This document shows, one piece after another, positions 9,049-18,782 of a stretch of DNA of 64,000 nt. A program made the position numbers and the translations under genes. The DNA is taken from NCBI RefSeq assembly GCF_012396585.1, contig NZ_JAAXPR010000010.1:1-64000 (forward strand), written 5' to 3'. The DNA is from Streptococcus ovuberis. Its GTDB lineage: Bacteria; Bacillota; Bacilli; Lactobacillales; Streptococcaceae. Below the pieces are notes generated by a model. It was not told the origin of the DNA, made no database searches, and worked only from the letters and a program-made list of their open reading frames with translations. How positions within the stretch are numbered: the stretch's first letter is position 1; each line of letters starts with the position of its first letter.

Positions 9049-9630
9049 ATGTCTAAAAATCGTATTCAACTTTTAGCTGAAGTCGCTATTTTTGCTACTT
9101 TGGCTATGGTCTTGGATATTTTCACAGAGCCGATGCAATTAGGACCGTGGATTTCATTTTCTTTTAAGATGATTCCAATCTTCATAGTGGCTTTCCGTCG
9201 GGGAGTTGGCGCAGGAATGTCAGCTGGTTTCTTATGGGGCCTTTTAAAGGTCGTGACGGGAGAAGCAGCAAGCGGTATTTTAAGTCCTCTGCAAGGATTT
9301 CTGGAGTATTTTATAGCCTTTACTGTGATTGGTTTGGCTGGTTTAGCCAAGCCTTGGGTGGATAAGGCGCGGGCTCAGAAGGCCTCGGGTCAGATCTTGG
9401 CCTATAGCTTGATCGGCGTATTGGTAGGAACGACTGCGCGTTATATTATCCACTTTATCGCAGGCTTTGTCTTTTGGGGACAATATGCCCCTGAAGGCCA
9501 GAGCGCTGTCCTTTATTCCCTCTCTGTTAACGGCTTGTCCTGGTTTGGGGAAACCTTGGCTTGTGTTTTAGTAATCTGGCTGGCCCAGCCTATGATGACT
9601 TTCTTTTTAAATACGGGCCGCAAGGCTTAA
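9049..9630 (+). CDS. thiT: Thiamine-specific ECF transporter S component
   Basis: Membrane substrate-binding subunit that captures thiamine for the shared energy-coupling module (EcfAA'T), which must be encoded elsewhere. The 193-residue protein has about six hydrophobic segments. It carries the ThiT/YuaJ features LAEVAIFATLAMVLD near the N-terminus and the aromatic thiamine-site segments (FIAGFVFWGQYAPEG, NGLSWFGETLACVLV). Start at ATG 9049 after GGAGG (9038-9042); a TTG one codon upstream is rejected. Expression should fall when TPP is plentiful, given the riboswitch upstream. Confidence 0.95.
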   Translation: MSKNRIQLLAEVAIFATLAMVLDIFTEPMQLGPWISFSFKMIPIFIVAFRRGVGAGMSAGFLWGLLKVVTGEAASGILSPLQGFLEYFIAFTVIGLAGLAKPWVDKARAQKASGQILAYSLIGVLVGTTARYIIHFIAGFVFWGQYAPEGQSAVLYSLSVNGLSWFGETLACVLVIWLAQPMMTFFLNTGRKA

Positions 9631-9632
9631 GA

Positions 9633-9666
9633 AAATCCCGTCTCTTTCTTTTGAGACGGGATTTTT
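9633..9666 (+). terminator. Terminator after thiT
   Basis: AAATCCCGTCTC (9633-9644) and GAGACGGGATTTTT (9653-9666) form a strong 12-bp stem with a T-run. Confidence 0.9.
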
Positions 9667-9784
9667 GAGTGGTCTGACAGCTCTAGTCAATCAGAGCTCA
9701 GTAAGCCATAGGAAGACAGAAGGATGATTGCAGGAACAAGTGAGTTTATACTCTTGGATATCACTCCCTGAGGCAGTCCATAAA

Positions 9785-10690
9785 TCAGTTGAATTTGACT
9801 TCTTCAAGCAAATAATCGATGAAGCGTTCCCCCATTTTAGATAGATTAGCCTTTTGGTGCTTGATATAGATTAGCTCAATCGGGTCGTCCAAATCCAGAG
9901 GAATAGAAACAATATTGTCACCGTTGAGGTTGCTGTTTAAGATACCTGTTGCAATGGTGTAGCCATCCAGACCTATCAAGAGATTAAAGAGTGTGGCGCG
10001 GTCAGACACAACAATGGATTTTTTATGATGCTCAGTTGACATAATTTCTTCTGAAAAATAGAAGGAGTTGTGAATCCCTTGATCATAGCTGAGATAAGGA
10101 AAATCTTCTAAATCTTGGAGACTGACCTGCTCACGACTAGCTAATGGATTGCTCTTGCTCACGAAGATGTGGGGCTTAGCCATAAAAAGAGTAGTGTAGG
10201 CTAGATGACTATCCTCCAGCATCTTGGTTAGGACATCACGGTTGTATGAGTTGAGAAAAAGGACACCAATCTCGCTGCGAAAGTTTTTGACATCATCAAT
10301 GATTTCCCAAGTCCTGGTCTCGCGTAAGAAGAGTTCATACTGGGTCATATCGCTTTTTTTCAAGAGGCTGACAAACGCATTAACGACAAAAGCATAGTGT
10401 TGGGAACTCACACTAAACAATTCCCGTTGAGTGCCAGGACTCTTGTAGCGTTCCAGCAAAAGGTCAGCTTGTTCGACAACCTGGCGGGCATATGCTAAGA
10501 ATTCCATCCCGTCCTTGGTCAAAGTAATGCCCTTAGGATTACGATGAAAAATCTCAATTCCCATCTCATTTTCTAAATCGCGGACAGCATTTGATAGGCT
10601 GGGCTGGGTGATGAAGAGTTGCTTGGCGGCCTCATTCATAGAGCCTGTTTCGACAATTTTGATAACGTACTGTAGTTGTTGTATTCTCAT
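9785..10690 (-). CDS. LysR-family transcriptional regulator (CpsY/MtaR-like)
   Basis: A 301-residue LysR-type regulator. The N-terminal winged helix-turn-helix is MRIQQLQYVIKIVETGSM through ITQPSLSNAVRDLENEMGIEIFHR (1-50). The substrate-binding domain covers about 90-295. The N-terminus resembles the streptococcal CpsY/MtaR group, which controls methionine uptake and surface adaptation genes, but assignment within that group is from memory, so no symbol is given. It is the only gene on the - strand between 1 and 15.7 kb. No target gene is divergent from it with a clear shared promoter, so its regulon is probably elsewhere. Confidence 0.88.
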   Translation of the reverse strand: MRIQQLQYVIKIVETGSMNEAAKQLFITQPSLSNAVRDLENEMGIEIFHRNPKGITLTKDGMEFLAYARQVVEQADLLLERYKSPGTQRELFSVSSQHYAFVVNAFVSLLKKSDMTQYELFLRETRTWEIIDDVKNFRSEIGVLFLNSYNRDVLTKMLEDSHLAYTTLFMAKPHIFVSKSNPLASREQVSLQDLEDFPYLSYDQGIHNSFYFSEEIMSTEHHKKSIVVSDRATLFNLLIGLDGYTIATGILNSNLNGDNIVSIPLDLDDPIELIYIKHQKANLSKMGERFIDYLLEEVKFN

Positions 10691-11070
10691 AGCCCTATTC
10701 TATCATATTTTGGAAGATTTGTAATAGGGAGCTCCTGCTAAAAGTGATAAAATGGTCTAACCAACGCATCAAGAAATGGTTGTTATCAGAAAATGCAAAA
10801 CAGGATGATGATACCAAGCAAAGAAAGAACTAGGGGAATTAATGCTATTATTGCCATAGATGCACAAATGTCAAAAGAACACCTCGGATATCTCTGCCAA
10901 CAGTGCGATATTGCTGTCTATTTAAGAAGATGATGCACCACTATTATTGGAAAAGCGGGTGACAAACGATGACCATGAAGAGTTTTTACCTGTTCAAATT
11001 ATGTTTCAGGTTACCAAAATTCCAGGAGAACTTTTAAATGCCTAAGTTGTTCACAAAATTCCTTTTTAAC
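10691..11070 (+). other. 380-bp spacer with a probable decayed reading frame
   Basis: There is no intact gene. From about 10924 to 11043 one frame reads DDAPLLLEKRVTNDDHEEF and then FLPVQIMFQVTKIPGELLNA before TAA. Upstream of it the frame is broken by stops. This looks like the 3' end of a protein gene whose 5' part has degenerated. The parent family is not recognised. Confidence 0.35.
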
Positions 11071-11100
11071 TTGACAAAATGCTGTTGAAAATGGTAGAGT
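11071..11100 (+). promoter_or_regulatory. pyr operon promoter
   Basis: A perfect TTGACA (11071-11076) is 18 bp from TAGAGT (11095-11100). Confidence 0.65.
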
Positions 11101-11105
11101 TAGGC

Positions 11106-11209
11106 TATTAACCTTTAAGTTGGTCCAGAGAGGCTGAGAAGGAATCAGATAACTAGGGCAATTGTTTGCCTATTTCTCTGTACCCTGCCTCCTAGCGGGG
11201 TATTTTTTT
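11106..11209 (+). promoter_or_regulatory. PyrR-dependent attenuator of pyrFE
   Basis: GGTCCAGAGAGGCT (11122-11135) matches the conserved PyrR RNA-binding loop (consensus ARUCCNGNGAGGYU). It is followed by a terminator: TACCCTGC (11181-11188) pairs with GCGGGGTA (11195-11202) before seven T. This is the standard arrangement in which UMP-bound PyrR favours termination before pyrimidine genes. pyrR itself is not in the window. Confidence 0.9.
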
Positions 11210-11229
11210 ATAGCTAGAAAGGATTTGAT

Positions 11230-11928
11230 ATGATGCGAGAAAAGCGTCCTATTATCGCCCTTGATTTTCCAAATGCTGAGGCAGTGAAACAGTTTTTAAA
11301 ACTTTTTCCAGCTGAGGAAAAGCTCTTTGTGAAAATCGGCATGGAACTCTATTACAGTTCAGGGCCTGACATTATTCGTCTTGTAAAAAATCTGGGTCAT
11401 AGTGTTTTTTTGGATTTGAAACTACACGACATCCCCAATACAGTGAAATCAGCCATGGCTGCTCTTGCAGAATTAGGGGTGGATATGACCAATGTTCATG
11501 CTGCTGGTGGGGTTGAGATGATGAAGGCAGCGCGTGAAGGATTGGGCTTTGGGCCTAAATTGCTAGCTGTTACGCAATTGACCTCAACCTCTGAAGAACA
11601 GATGCGGGCAGATCAGAATATCCAGACCAGCTTAGTTGAATCGGTTACTCATTACGCTCAGCAAACCGCAATAGCTGGCCTTGATGGTGTGGTGTGTTCT
11701 GCCCAAGAAGTTAAAGGAATCAAGTCTTTGCTGGGCGAAGATTTTCTCTGTTTGACGCCAGGTATTCGGCCTATCGGCTCGAGCAAAGGTGATCAAAAAC
11801 GGGTCGTCACGCCAGATGAAGCTCGGAGCATTGGTTCAGATTATATGGTGATTGGCCGACCGATTACCCAAGCGGATGATCCCCTTAGAGCCTATTATGC
11901 TGTGTATACTGCTTGGAATGCCCTATAA
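11230..11928 (+). CDS. pyrF: Orotidine 5'-phosphate decarboxylase
   Basis: Catalyses the last step to UMP. The 232-residue beta/alpha-barrel protein has the opening [12 protein letters not shown] and the catalytic Asp-Lys-Asp motif [13 protein letters not shown], and ends with the phosphate-binding [21 protein letters not shown] precedes two tandem ATGs, and the first is used here. It is the first gene after the PyrR attenuator and forms an operon with pyrE 33 bp downstream. Confidence 0.96.
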   Translation: MMREKRPIIALDFPNAEAVKQFLKLFPAEEKLFVKIGMELYYSSGPDIIRLVKNLGHSVFLDLKLHDIPNTVKSAMAALAELGVDMTNVHAAGGVEMMKAAREGLGFGPKLLAVTQLTSTSEEQMRADQNIQTSLVESVTHYAQQTAIAGLDGVVCSAQEVKGIKSLLGEDFLCLTPGIRPIGSSKGDQKRVVTPDEARSIGSDYMVIGRPITQADDPLRAYYAVYTAWNAL

Positions 11929-11961
11929 ATGAAAGACTACTAAAAAGCAAAGGAGAATCTT

Positions 11962-12591
11962 ATGACATTGGCAACTCAAATCGCTTCACATTTGCTAGAA
12001 ATTGAAGCAGTCTACCTCAGACCAAACGCTCCCTTTAGATGGGCTTCGGGGATCCAATCTCCTATCTATACAGATAATCGGGTGACTCTGGCTTATCCGA
12101 ATGTTCGTAACGCTATTGCGGAAGGTTTTGTTGCTAAAATACAGGGGTATTTCCCTGAGGTAGAAGTGATTGCGGGTACGGCGACAGCAGGTATTCCTCA
12201 CGGGGCGCTTATAGCGGACAAGATGGCATTGCCTTTTGCTTACATCAGAAGTAAGCCCAAGACTCATGGTGCGGGTAATCAGGTAGAAGGACGCATTCAA
12301 AAGGGACAGAAGATGGTTGTCGTTGAGGATTTAATTTCAACCGGTGACTCTGTCTTGGAAGCTGTGGCGGCAGCCCAAAAAGAAGGCGCAGAAGTCCTTG
12401 GAGTAGTGGCTATTTTTACCTATGAGCTAGCTAAAGCTAGTCAAGCTTTTGAGGGAGTAAACCTCCCTTTGGTGACACTCACGACCTATAGTCATTTAAT
12501 CCATCAGGCCAAAGCTATGGGGTATATTGATCAAAAAGGCTTAGAACTTCTAGAGAAATTTAAATCCAATCAAGAAACTTGGCAAGATTGA
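11962..12591 (+). CDS. pyrE: Orotate phosphoribosyltransferase
   Basis: Joins orotate to PRPP to give OMP, the substrate of PyrF. The 209-residue protein shows the type I phosphoribosyltransferase PRPP loop [17 protein letters not shown] and the N-terminal substrate segment [16 protein letters not shown], with the catalytic lysine region [20 protein letters not shown] lies before the ATG. It is cotranscribed with pyrF and closed by a terminator at 12635. Confidence 0.96.
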   Translation: MTLATQIASHLLEIEAVYLRPNAPFRWASGIQSPIYTDNRVTLAYPNVRNAIAEGFVAKIQGYFPEVEVIAGTATAGIPHGALIADKMALPFAYIRSKPKTHGAGNQVEGRIQKGQKMVVVEDLISTGDSVLEAVAAAQKEGAEVLGVVAIFTYELAKASQAFEGVNLPLVTLTTYSHLIHQAKAMGYIDQKGLELLEKFKSNQETWQD

Positions 12592-12634
12592 CAATGTTTC
12601 AGCAGGAGTTGGCATCTCTTATACTTCAAAATGC

Positions 12635-12666
12635 AGAACGGAGGCAGGTCCTCGGTTCTTTTTTCT
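12635..12666 (+). terminator. Terminator of pyrFE
   Basis: AGAACGGAGG (12635-12644), a CAGGT loop and CCTCGGTTCT (12650-12659) form a 10-bp stem with one mismatch, then TTTTT. Confidence 0.85.
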
Positions 12667-12820
12667 TACTAAGAGAAAGTGTTGGCTAACCATTTACTAC
12701 TGAAATGAAAAGATGCCCACTGTGATTAAGGTGTTCTTAAAAACATTTCTAACAAGAGGCGGGTGACCGAAAAGTGTTGCATGTCTTTTGTCATACATTT
12801 GGCATGAGGTGAGGGTCTAA

Positions 12821-12850
12821 TTGGTAGATTTAAAAATTTTTTGGTAGAAT
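12821..12850 (+). promoter_or_regulatory. putative promoter of the glycosyltransferase pair
   Basis: TTGGTA (12821-12826) is 18 bp from TAGAAT (12845-12850), 25 bp before the start codon. The rest of the spacer (12667-12820) shows nothing recognisable. Confidence 0.5.
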
Positions 12851-12874
12851 AAGAAGTTGTCTGGAGGAAAATAT

Positions 12875-14413
12875 ATGACCGTTTTTGAAAAACAGATTCG
12901 GAGCCTATTCAAAGTTTTGTCTTTTTTCATGCTCATTATCAGCATATTATGGCTCCTATCGACGTTTTGGTGGTTCAACAAACTTGACACTAAATACCAA
13001 TCTATTCCTTGGATTTTAACTGTCCCTCTCATAGTCTTACTGGCTTTGGTGCTGAAGAGAGGCAGTCTGAGAACGGTGGGCAGCTGGCTTGTCGCTCATA
13101 AAAAGGAAATAGTAGCTATGACTCTGGTCTACCAGCTTTTGCTCCTCTTTTCAGCGAATATGATGATTCGTTCTGATGCTGCAGTCGTCTTTAATGGAGC
13201 TATCGGCCACATAACTGATGAGCAAATTTCAAGCTATCTGTCGCGCAATCCTAATAATCTGATGCTTTTTCTCTATGAACGTTTTGCTTACAAACATTTG
13301 GGAGAAGCGACGATTTGGGTGTTGCAGTTTTTAAATTTGGTCTATGTTCATTTATCTGGTTGGGGATTTTATAAAAGTGCTCAGCGCTTTTGGAATCAAA
13401 CTATAGCGGATAGGGTATTTTTTACTTATTACCTCTTGATTGGGATGACTCCCAAATTTATGGCCATGTATACAGATGTCTTGATTCTTCCTTTCTTGGC
13501 AGTCCAAAGTTACCTGATCTTGTCTCTCTTAGATGAAAAACGATCGCTCGGTATCAAATGGCCTAGTCTGGTTCTTGGAATCGTCACTGGGGTTGGATTG
13601 GCCTTTAGGCCTACAATCCTTATTCCCTGCTTAGCCTTTGCCTTGGTTTTCCTTGTTGGAAAGCAGTGGAAGCAGACTTTTATCGTTCTTGGGTTGATGG
13701 TATTGACTTTGGGAGGGAGCTCTGGTCTAACTGCCCTCTATCAAGCCAAGCAAACAGAAGTCGTCATCAAAACGGATCCAGGTTTGGCTAAAAATTGGTT
13801 GACGTTTGTCAATCTAGGGCTGACCTATTCAGGAACAGATCAAAAAGACATGAAAGATGGCCTAAAACAATACCTTCCAGAAGATCAGAGAGACAACTAT
13901 AACAGTGGACTCTTTAACAACCAAAACCAAATTCAAGAGATCAAACGCCGGTTAAGAGAATATTCCCTAGATACTTTCCTAGCGCATAGCCTTCATAAAC
14001 AGTTTCTGACCACTGGTCAGGGCAATTTGAATTGGATTTACAAATCTGCTTCTCGTGAGAAATCCAGCTATCTCAGCCCGTTAGCAAGTAAGACAGAGAG
14101 TAATCCTTTGGCTCAACTCATTAGAGACTACCTGATTTACACGGATCAGCCAAAATTCCAATATTATGACTATTTGATTCAATTCGTCTGGGTTGGTGTC
14201 TCATTAGGCTTAGTCTTTTATTTTTGGAAGCCTCAAGATCAGATGGATAAGCATTGGTTGGCCTTGTCCTTATTTGGTGGCTTGCTCTTCCTGCAAATTT
14301 TTGAAGGTGGAAAATCACGCTACCTGATTCAATTTTTACCACAGATCCTATATTTATCAGCCTTGGGTTGGAGCAATAGGCCGAGCCTAAAATCAGTTAA
14401 GTTGCCGAAATGA
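12875..14413 (+). CDS. Polytopic membrane glycosyltransferase (GT-C/GT39-like)
   Basis: A 512-residue integral membrane protein with about 10-12 hydrophobic helices. After the first helices there is an Asp-containing extracellular loop (MIRSDAAVVFNGAIGHI), which in GT-C enzymes holds the catalytic Asp. A long non-membrane segment covers about 300-420. It resembles the family found beside DPM1-like enzymes in Firmicutes, which take sugar from an undecaprenyl-phosphate carrier and place it on an external polymer. The acceptor here (teichoic acid, wall glycan or protein) is not known. Start set at ATG 12875 after GGAGG (12863-12867). It is followed 14 bp later by the matching lipid-carrier glycosyltransferase. 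Confidence 0.75.
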   Translation: MTVFEKQIRSLFKVLSFFMLIISILWLLSTFWWFNKLDTKYQSIPWILTVPLIVLLALVLKRGSLRTVGSWLVAHKKEIVAMTLVYQLLLLFSANMMIRSDAAVVFNGAIGHITDEQISSYLSRNPNNLMLFLYERFAYKHLGEATIWVLQFLNLVYVHLSGWGFYKSAQRFWNQTIADRVFFTYYLLIGMTPKFMAMYTDVLILPFLAVQSYLILSLLDEKRSLGIKWPSLVLGIVTGVGLAFRPTILIPCLAFALVFLVGKQWKQTFIVLGLMVLTLGGSSGLTALYQAKQTEVVIKTDPGLAKNWLTFVNLGLTYSGTDQKDMKDGLKQYLPEDQRDNYNSGLFNNQNQIQEIKRRLREYSLDTFLAHSLHKQFLTTGQGNLNWIYKSASREKSSYLSPLASKTESNPLAQLIRDYLIYTDQPKFQYYDYLIQFVWVGVSLGLVFYFWKPQDQMDKHWLALSLFGGLLFLQIFEGGKSRYLIQFLPQILYLSALGWSNRPSLKSVKLPK

Positions 14414-14426
14414 GAGGAAAGGTCAT

Positions 14427-15374
14427 ATGGAAAACAACAAAACTATTTCAGTAATTGTCCCTTGTTACAATGAGGAAGAAACCATTCCTTTGTTTTTTGA
14501 AGCGATGCAAGCGATCCAAGAACAGTGTTGGCCTGACTTTCAATTTGATTACATCTTCGTCAATGACGGGTCTAGCGATAGCTCTTTAGAGGTACTGAGA
14601 CAGCTACACCAAGTCTACCCACAAGTAGGCTATCTGTCTTTTTCGCGTAACTTCGGGAAGGAAGCGGCGCTTTATGCTGGTTTGAGAGAAGCTAAAGGTG
14701 AATGGGTGACCGTTATGGATGTTGATCTCCAAGATCCGCCCGAGCTTCTCTTAAAGATGATTGCAAAATTGACAGAGGACCCAAGTCTTGACAGTGTCGG
14801 ATGTCGTCGGATAACACGTGAAGGCGAGCCTCCTATTCGCTCCTTTTTTGCCAATGCTTTCTATCGCTTAATTAACCATATCTCCAATGTTAAGATGGTC
14901 GATGGTGCGCGAGATTTTCGGTTAATGCGCCGTCAGATGGTTGATGCGATTTTAGAAGTAACAGAGTATAACCGTTTTTCCAAAGGCATTTTTTCTTGGG
15001 TGGGGTTTAAGACAGAATACCTGACGTACAAAAATGTCGAGCGTGTGGCAGGCAAGACCAGCTGGAATTTTTGGAGTCTTTTTCGCTATTCTTTAGAGGG
15101 AATTGTCAATTTTTCTGAAATCCCACTGAGCCTTGCTTCCTATGCTGGCATTCTCTTTTGTCTGTTGGCATTTGGATTAGCGGTGGTGATTGTGATTCGG
15201 ACCCTACTGTTTGGTGATGCAGTACAGGGGTGGACCTCAATGATAGCCATTATCCTTCTTTTGGGGGGAATCCAGTTGCTTTGCTTGGGTATTTTGGGGA
15301 AATATCTTGGAAAGGTTTTTATGGAAACCAAAAAAAGACCCCTTTATTTGATTAAAGAGCGCAGTGATCGCTAA
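14427..15374 (+). CDS. Family 2 glycosyltransferase, undecaprenyl-phosphate sugar synthase type
   Basis: A 315-residue GT2 enzyme of the GtrB/CsbB/DPM1 type. It has a cytosolic GT-A domain with SVIVPCYNEEETIP (N-terminal nucleotide site), FVNDGSSD and the metal motif MDVDLQDPPE. Two C-terminal transmembrane helices (about 235-260 and 270-295) follow an amphipathic region. Such enzymes load a sugar on undecaprenyl phosphate at the inner membrane face. The multi-pass protein encoded directly upstream would use the product outside. No flippase (GtrA) gene is adjacent. Confidence 0.88.
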   Translation: MENNKTISVIVPCYNEEETIPLFFEAMQAIQEQCWPDFQFDYIFVNDGSSDSSLEVLRQLHQVYPQVGYLSFSRNFGKEAALYAGLREAKGEWVTVMDVDLQDPPELLLKMIAKLTEDPSLDSVGCRRITREGEPPIRSFFANAFYRLINHISNVKMVDGARDFRLMRRQMVDAILEVTEYNRFSKGIFSWVGFKTEYLTYKNVERVAGKTSWNFWSLFRYSLEGIVNFSEIPLSLASYAGILFCLLAFGLAVVIVIRTLLFGDAVQGWTSMIAIILLLGGIQLLCLGILGKYLGKVFMETKKRPLYLIKERSDR

Positions 15375-15408
15375 TTGGTTACTCTAGATGAGTTAAGATC
15401 GAAATTTT

Positions 15409-15452
15409 AAAACCCATAAAAAGCAGCCAAATGGTTGCTTTTTATGGGGTTT
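15409..15452 (+). terminator. Terminator after the glycosyltransferase pair
   Basis: A near-perfect 20-bp stem (15409-15428 with 15433-15452) has the arms AACCCATAAAAAGCAGCC and GGTTGCTTTTTATGGGGTT. Being A/T-rich on both sides it may also serve rsuA on the opposite strand. Confidence 0.85.
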
Positions 15453-15741
15453 AGAGCTAACTCTTATCAGTTGCTGTTTTATTGAATCCTCGTACTAGGA
15501 AAATAAGAAGGCTCTAAAGATTAAGGGAAGAGTTGGGCGAGCAAAGAATAGTAACCGAAATTTGTCCCTTTGACGAAGTCTAGCTTGTTCAATTCTCCCA
15601 TAAGTGTTGCAAACAACCAGCAGTAGCAGCGCTAAGGTCTAGAGCTTGGCTTGACTGAGCTTTATTTCAAAGAGGCTACGACAAGTGCTATTCAGAAGTA
15701 AAAGAGCTATTATAGCAAGATAACGATTTTTTAGATACTTC

Positions 15742-16461
15742 CTAATCTAAGAAAGGTTTTAAAGCCACTAGTTCTTGAGAAGATAAGGGTCTATACTGTC
15801 CTGGTAAGAGTGTTTCATCGAGGGTAAAGGGTCCGAAACGCAAGCGCTTGAGATAGATGACCTTGGCTCCGACAGCCAGAAACATTTTCTTGACTTGATG
15901 GAACTTTCCTTCGGATAACGTCACTTGTGCTCTTGTGTAACCAGGTCGGTCTTCTAGTAGCGTCAGTAGGGCGGGTTTGCATTTACTTCCATCTCTGAAG
16001 CGAATCCCCTGGCTAAAACGGTCAATAGCTCGCCAGTCTAATCGAGCATTGACCTCAACCAGATAGGTTTTTGGAACGTGGTGGTCAGGGTGTAGAAGTC
16101 TCAGGCTCAGTGGACCGTTGTTCGTCAACAAAAGAAGGCCTTCTGTCGAGGCATCTAAACGGCCAATATGATAAAGGCCCACTCTTCTATCTTCTGGTCG
16201 GAGTAGGTCAAAGACGGTGGGGAGTTTGCTGTCTGAAACAGCTGTGACGTATCCCTTGGGCTTGTGCAAGATATAGTAGACCTGGCTAGAATCTTCTAGC
16301 TTTTTTCCGTTTAGCTGAATGTCTTGGATTTGTGGATCGACATTGAGTTGAGGATTAGTCACGACTTGTCCGTCAATAGAGACTAGACCTTGTTTCAGAG
16401 CTGCTTTGACAGCTTTTTTAGTGGTCAGATGGTGCTTGTTGAGCAGTTTGTAAAGTCGCAT
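15742..16461 (-). CDS. rsuA: 16S rRNA pseudouridine synthase, RsuA family
   Basis: A 239-residue pseudouridine synthase with an N-terminal S4 RNA-binding domain (about 1-55). The catalytic core contains YILHKPKGYVTA and the Asp motif HIGRLDASTEGLLLLTN (catalytic Asp in GRLDxxTxGLLL), followed by LSEGKFHQVKKMF. By family it should modify U516 of 16S rRNA. A second RsuA-like protein is encoded at 28732, so the exact targets are uncertain. It is one of the few - strand genes in the left part of the window. The 290-bp spacer downstream of its stop (15453-15741) contains nothing I can identify. Confidence 0.88.
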   Translation of the reverse strand: MRLYKLLNKHHLTTKKAVKAALKQGLVSIDGQVVTNPQLNVDPQIQDIQLNGKKLEDSSQVYYILHKPKGYVTAVSDSKLPTVFDLLRPEDRRVGLYHIGRLDASTEGLLLLTNNGPLSLRLLHPDHHVPKTYLVEVNARLDWRAIDRFSQGIRFRDGSKCKPALLTLLEDRPGYTRAQVTLSEGKFHQVKKMFLAVGAKVIYLKRLRFGPFTLDETLLPGQYRPLSSQELVALKPFLD

Positions 16462-16605
16462 ATAGAATCCTTCCTTTTAGTCTATTGTAAGGTTTTTAAA
16501 CAGGAAAAGCCAGAAAAAGGGAAGGTTTAGACAAAAGTAAGGATTGTGGCTATCAAGATTCAGAAAAATCTGATATAATAAGTAAAATTGAATTAAGGAG
16601 TTTTT

Positions 16606-17892
16606 ATGTCAGTGAAGATTGCCCTCTTGGGATTTGGAACAGTTGCCAGTGGTGTCCCTTTTTTACTTGAGGAAAATACAAAAAAAATTGAACAAACTGC
16701 TCAGTCTGCGATTGAGATTGCTAAGGTTTTGGTCAAGGACGAGGCAGAAAAAGACAGCTTGATTGCGAAGGGGTATGATTATCCTTTTGTCACCGATGTT
16801 GAGGAAATTTTATCTGATTCAGATATTGCGATTGTTGTGGAACTGATGGGACGGATTGAGCCTGCCAGGACCTTTATTAAACGCGCCCTTGAAGCTGGTA
16901 AGCATGTGGTGACAGCCAACAAGGACCTGCTGGCTGTCCATGGCCCTGAGCTTTTGGAGATAGCACAAAAAAATGGTCTTGCCCTCTATTACGAGGCTGC
17001 GGTGGCCGGCGGTATTCCTATTCTGAGAACCTTGGCCAATTCCTTTACCTCTGATAAGATTACTCGTGTCTTGGGGGTCTTGAATGGCACTTCGAACTTT
17101 ATGTTGACCAAAATGGTAGCAGAAGGTTGGTCTTATTCAGATGCTCTTGCCAAGGCTCAGGAATTAGGCTATGCAGAGTCAGATCCGACCAACGATGTGG
17201 ATGGGATCGATGCAGCATATAAGGCTGTGATTCTTAGCCAATTTGCCTTTGGGATGACCATTGCTTTTGAGGATGTCCACCATAAGGGAATCAGGGATAT
17301 CGCTCCAGAAGATGTGGCGTTGGCTCAAGAATTGGGCTATGTGATTAAGCTAGTGGCTTCTATCGAAGAAACGCCATCTGGCTTAGCTGCAGAAGTGACT
17401 CCGACTTTCTTGCCAAAGCACCACCCTCTAGCTAGTGTCAATGGTGTGATGAATGCTGTTTTTGTGGAATCCATCGGCATTGGTGAGTCTATGTTTTATG
17501 GACCAGGAGCGGGGCAAAAACCAACTGCAGCTTCCGTTGTGGCAGATATCGTTCGGATCGCTCGTCGTTTGAAAGATCAAACGGTCGGTAAAGGCTTTAA
17601 TGAATTCCATCAAGCTGCTGTTTTGGCGCAACCAGAAGACATCAAGAGCAGTTATTATTTTGCGATTGGGACGCCTGACCAGCCAGGACAGATCCTCCGT
17701 TTGGCAGAAATTTTCAATGCGGAAAAGATTTCCTTCAAGCAAATTTTACAGAGCGATGCTGATGGCCAGATGGCGCGTGTCGTAATTGTCACCCACTCCG
17801 TTGATAAGACTCAACTGGAAAAAGTGACAAAACGTCTGGCAGAGCTTTCAGATATCGAAGTCTATAATGTCTTAAAAGTGTTGGGGGAATAA
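16606..17892 (+). CDS. hom: Homoserine dehydrogenase
   Basis: Reduces aspartate semialdehyde to homoserine for threonine and methionine synthesis. The 428-residue protein has an N-terminal NAD(P)-binding motif (LGFGTVASG, 8-16), the family segment [20 protein letters not shown] and [14 protein letters not shown], plus a C-terminal ACT domain (about 350-425) that normally senses threonine. TATAAT at 16574-16579 and AAGGAG precede the ATG. thrB starts two bases after its stop, so the two form an operon. Confidence 0.95.
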   Translation: MSVKIALLGFGTVASGVPFLLEENTKKIEQTAQSAIEIAKVLVKDEAEKDSLIAKGYDYPFVTDVEEILSDSDIAIVVELMGRIEPARTFIKRALEAGKHVVTANKDLLAVHGPELLEIAQKNGLALYYEAAVAGGIPILRTLANSFTSDKITRVLGVLNGTSNFMLTKMVAEGWSYSDALAKAQELGYAESDPTNDVDGIDAAYKAVILSQFAFGMTIAFEDVHHKGIRDIAPEDVALAQELGYVIKLVASIEETPSGLAAEVTPTFLPKHHPLASVNGVMNAVFVESIGIGESMFYGPGAGQKPTAASVVADIVRIARRLKDQTVGKGFNEFHQAAVLAQPEDIKSSYYFAIGTPDQPGQILRLAEIFNAEKISFKQILQSDADGQMARVVIVTHSVDKTQLEKVTKRLAELSDIEVYNVLKVLGE

Positions 17893-17893
17893 G

Positions 17894-18754
17894 ATGAAAA
17901 TTAGAATTCCTGCAACGTCAGCCAATCTTGGACCTGGTTTTGATTCGATTGGTTTGGCCCTGTCGCGCTATTTGACCATTGAGGTTTTAAAACCAGCGGA
18001 CGAGTGGTATATCGAGCACAACCTTCCCTATGTCCCAGATGACAAGTACAATCTTCTCATCAAGACCGCTCTAAAAATCAAGCCAGACCTGCAACCTCAT
18101 CATTTAAAGATGGAGAGCGATATCCCTTTGGCGAGGGGATTAGGATCGTCTAGTTCTGTTATAGTGGCTGGGATTGAGTTGGCCAACCAACTGGGAAATC
18201 TTCAGTTAAGTCAAGCAGAAAAATTGCAACTGGCTACAGAGATAGAAGGGCATCCAGATAATGTTGCACCAGCTATTTATGGCAATCTCGTGGTAGCTAG
18301 CTATGTCAATAAAAGGGTGTCAGCTATTGTCTCAGACTTTCCAGAATGTGCTTTTTTAGCCTTTATTCCTAAATATGAGTTACGCACTTCAGATAGCAGA
18401 GGGGTATTGCCCAATCAACTGTCTCACAAAAAAGCAGTCGCAGCCTCAGCGGTTTCAAATGTTCTTGTAGCAGCACTGTTAAAAGGCGATTTGACGACCG
18501 CAGGCCAAGCCATGGAATCCGATATTTTTCACGAACCCTTTAGGCAACGTTTGGTCAAGGAATTTTATGCCATCAAGAAAATCGGGCACGAATATGGAGC
18601 GTATGCTACTTATTTATCCGGTGCAGGTCCGACCATTATGGTCCTAGCACCGCAGGACAAGATTGACAGTCTTCAAGAAGCAATCTCTCAGTTAGGTTTT
18701 GATGGAGAGTTGGCTCCATTAACAGTGGATACTGTTGGGATCTACGTTGAATAG
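17894..18754 (+). CDS. thrB: Homoserine kinase
   Basis: Phosphorylates homoserine on the way to threonine. The 286-residue GHMP kinase shows the ATP loop [11 protein letters not shown] (78-88), the N-terminal [18 protein letters not shown] and the C-terminal [11 protein letters not shown]. The start is directly after hom (stop-ATG spacing 1 bp, with GGGGGAATAAG as ribosome site inside the hom end). thrC is not in the window. Confidence 0.95.
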   Translation: MKIRIPATSANLGPGFDSIGLALSRYLTIEVLKPADEWYIEHNLPYVPDDKYNLLIKTALKIKPDLQPHHLKMESDIPLARGLGSSSSVIVAGIELANQLGNLQLSQAEKLQLATEIEGHPDNVAPAIYGNLVVASYVNKRVSAIVSDFPECAFLAFIPKYELRTSDSRGVLPNQLSHKKAVAASAVSNVLVAALLKGDLTTAGQAMESDIFHEPFRQRLVKEFYAIKKIGHEYGAYATYLSGAGPTIMVLAPQDKIDSLQEAISQLGFDGELAPLTVDTVGIYVE

Positions 18755-18782
18755 AGACGAAGGAGTCATAAAATGAAAGAAG

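Noticed and set aside
9785..10690. Naming the LysR gene cpsY or mtaR
   Set aside because: The N-terminus fits the group, but paralogues are too similar to separate without alignment.
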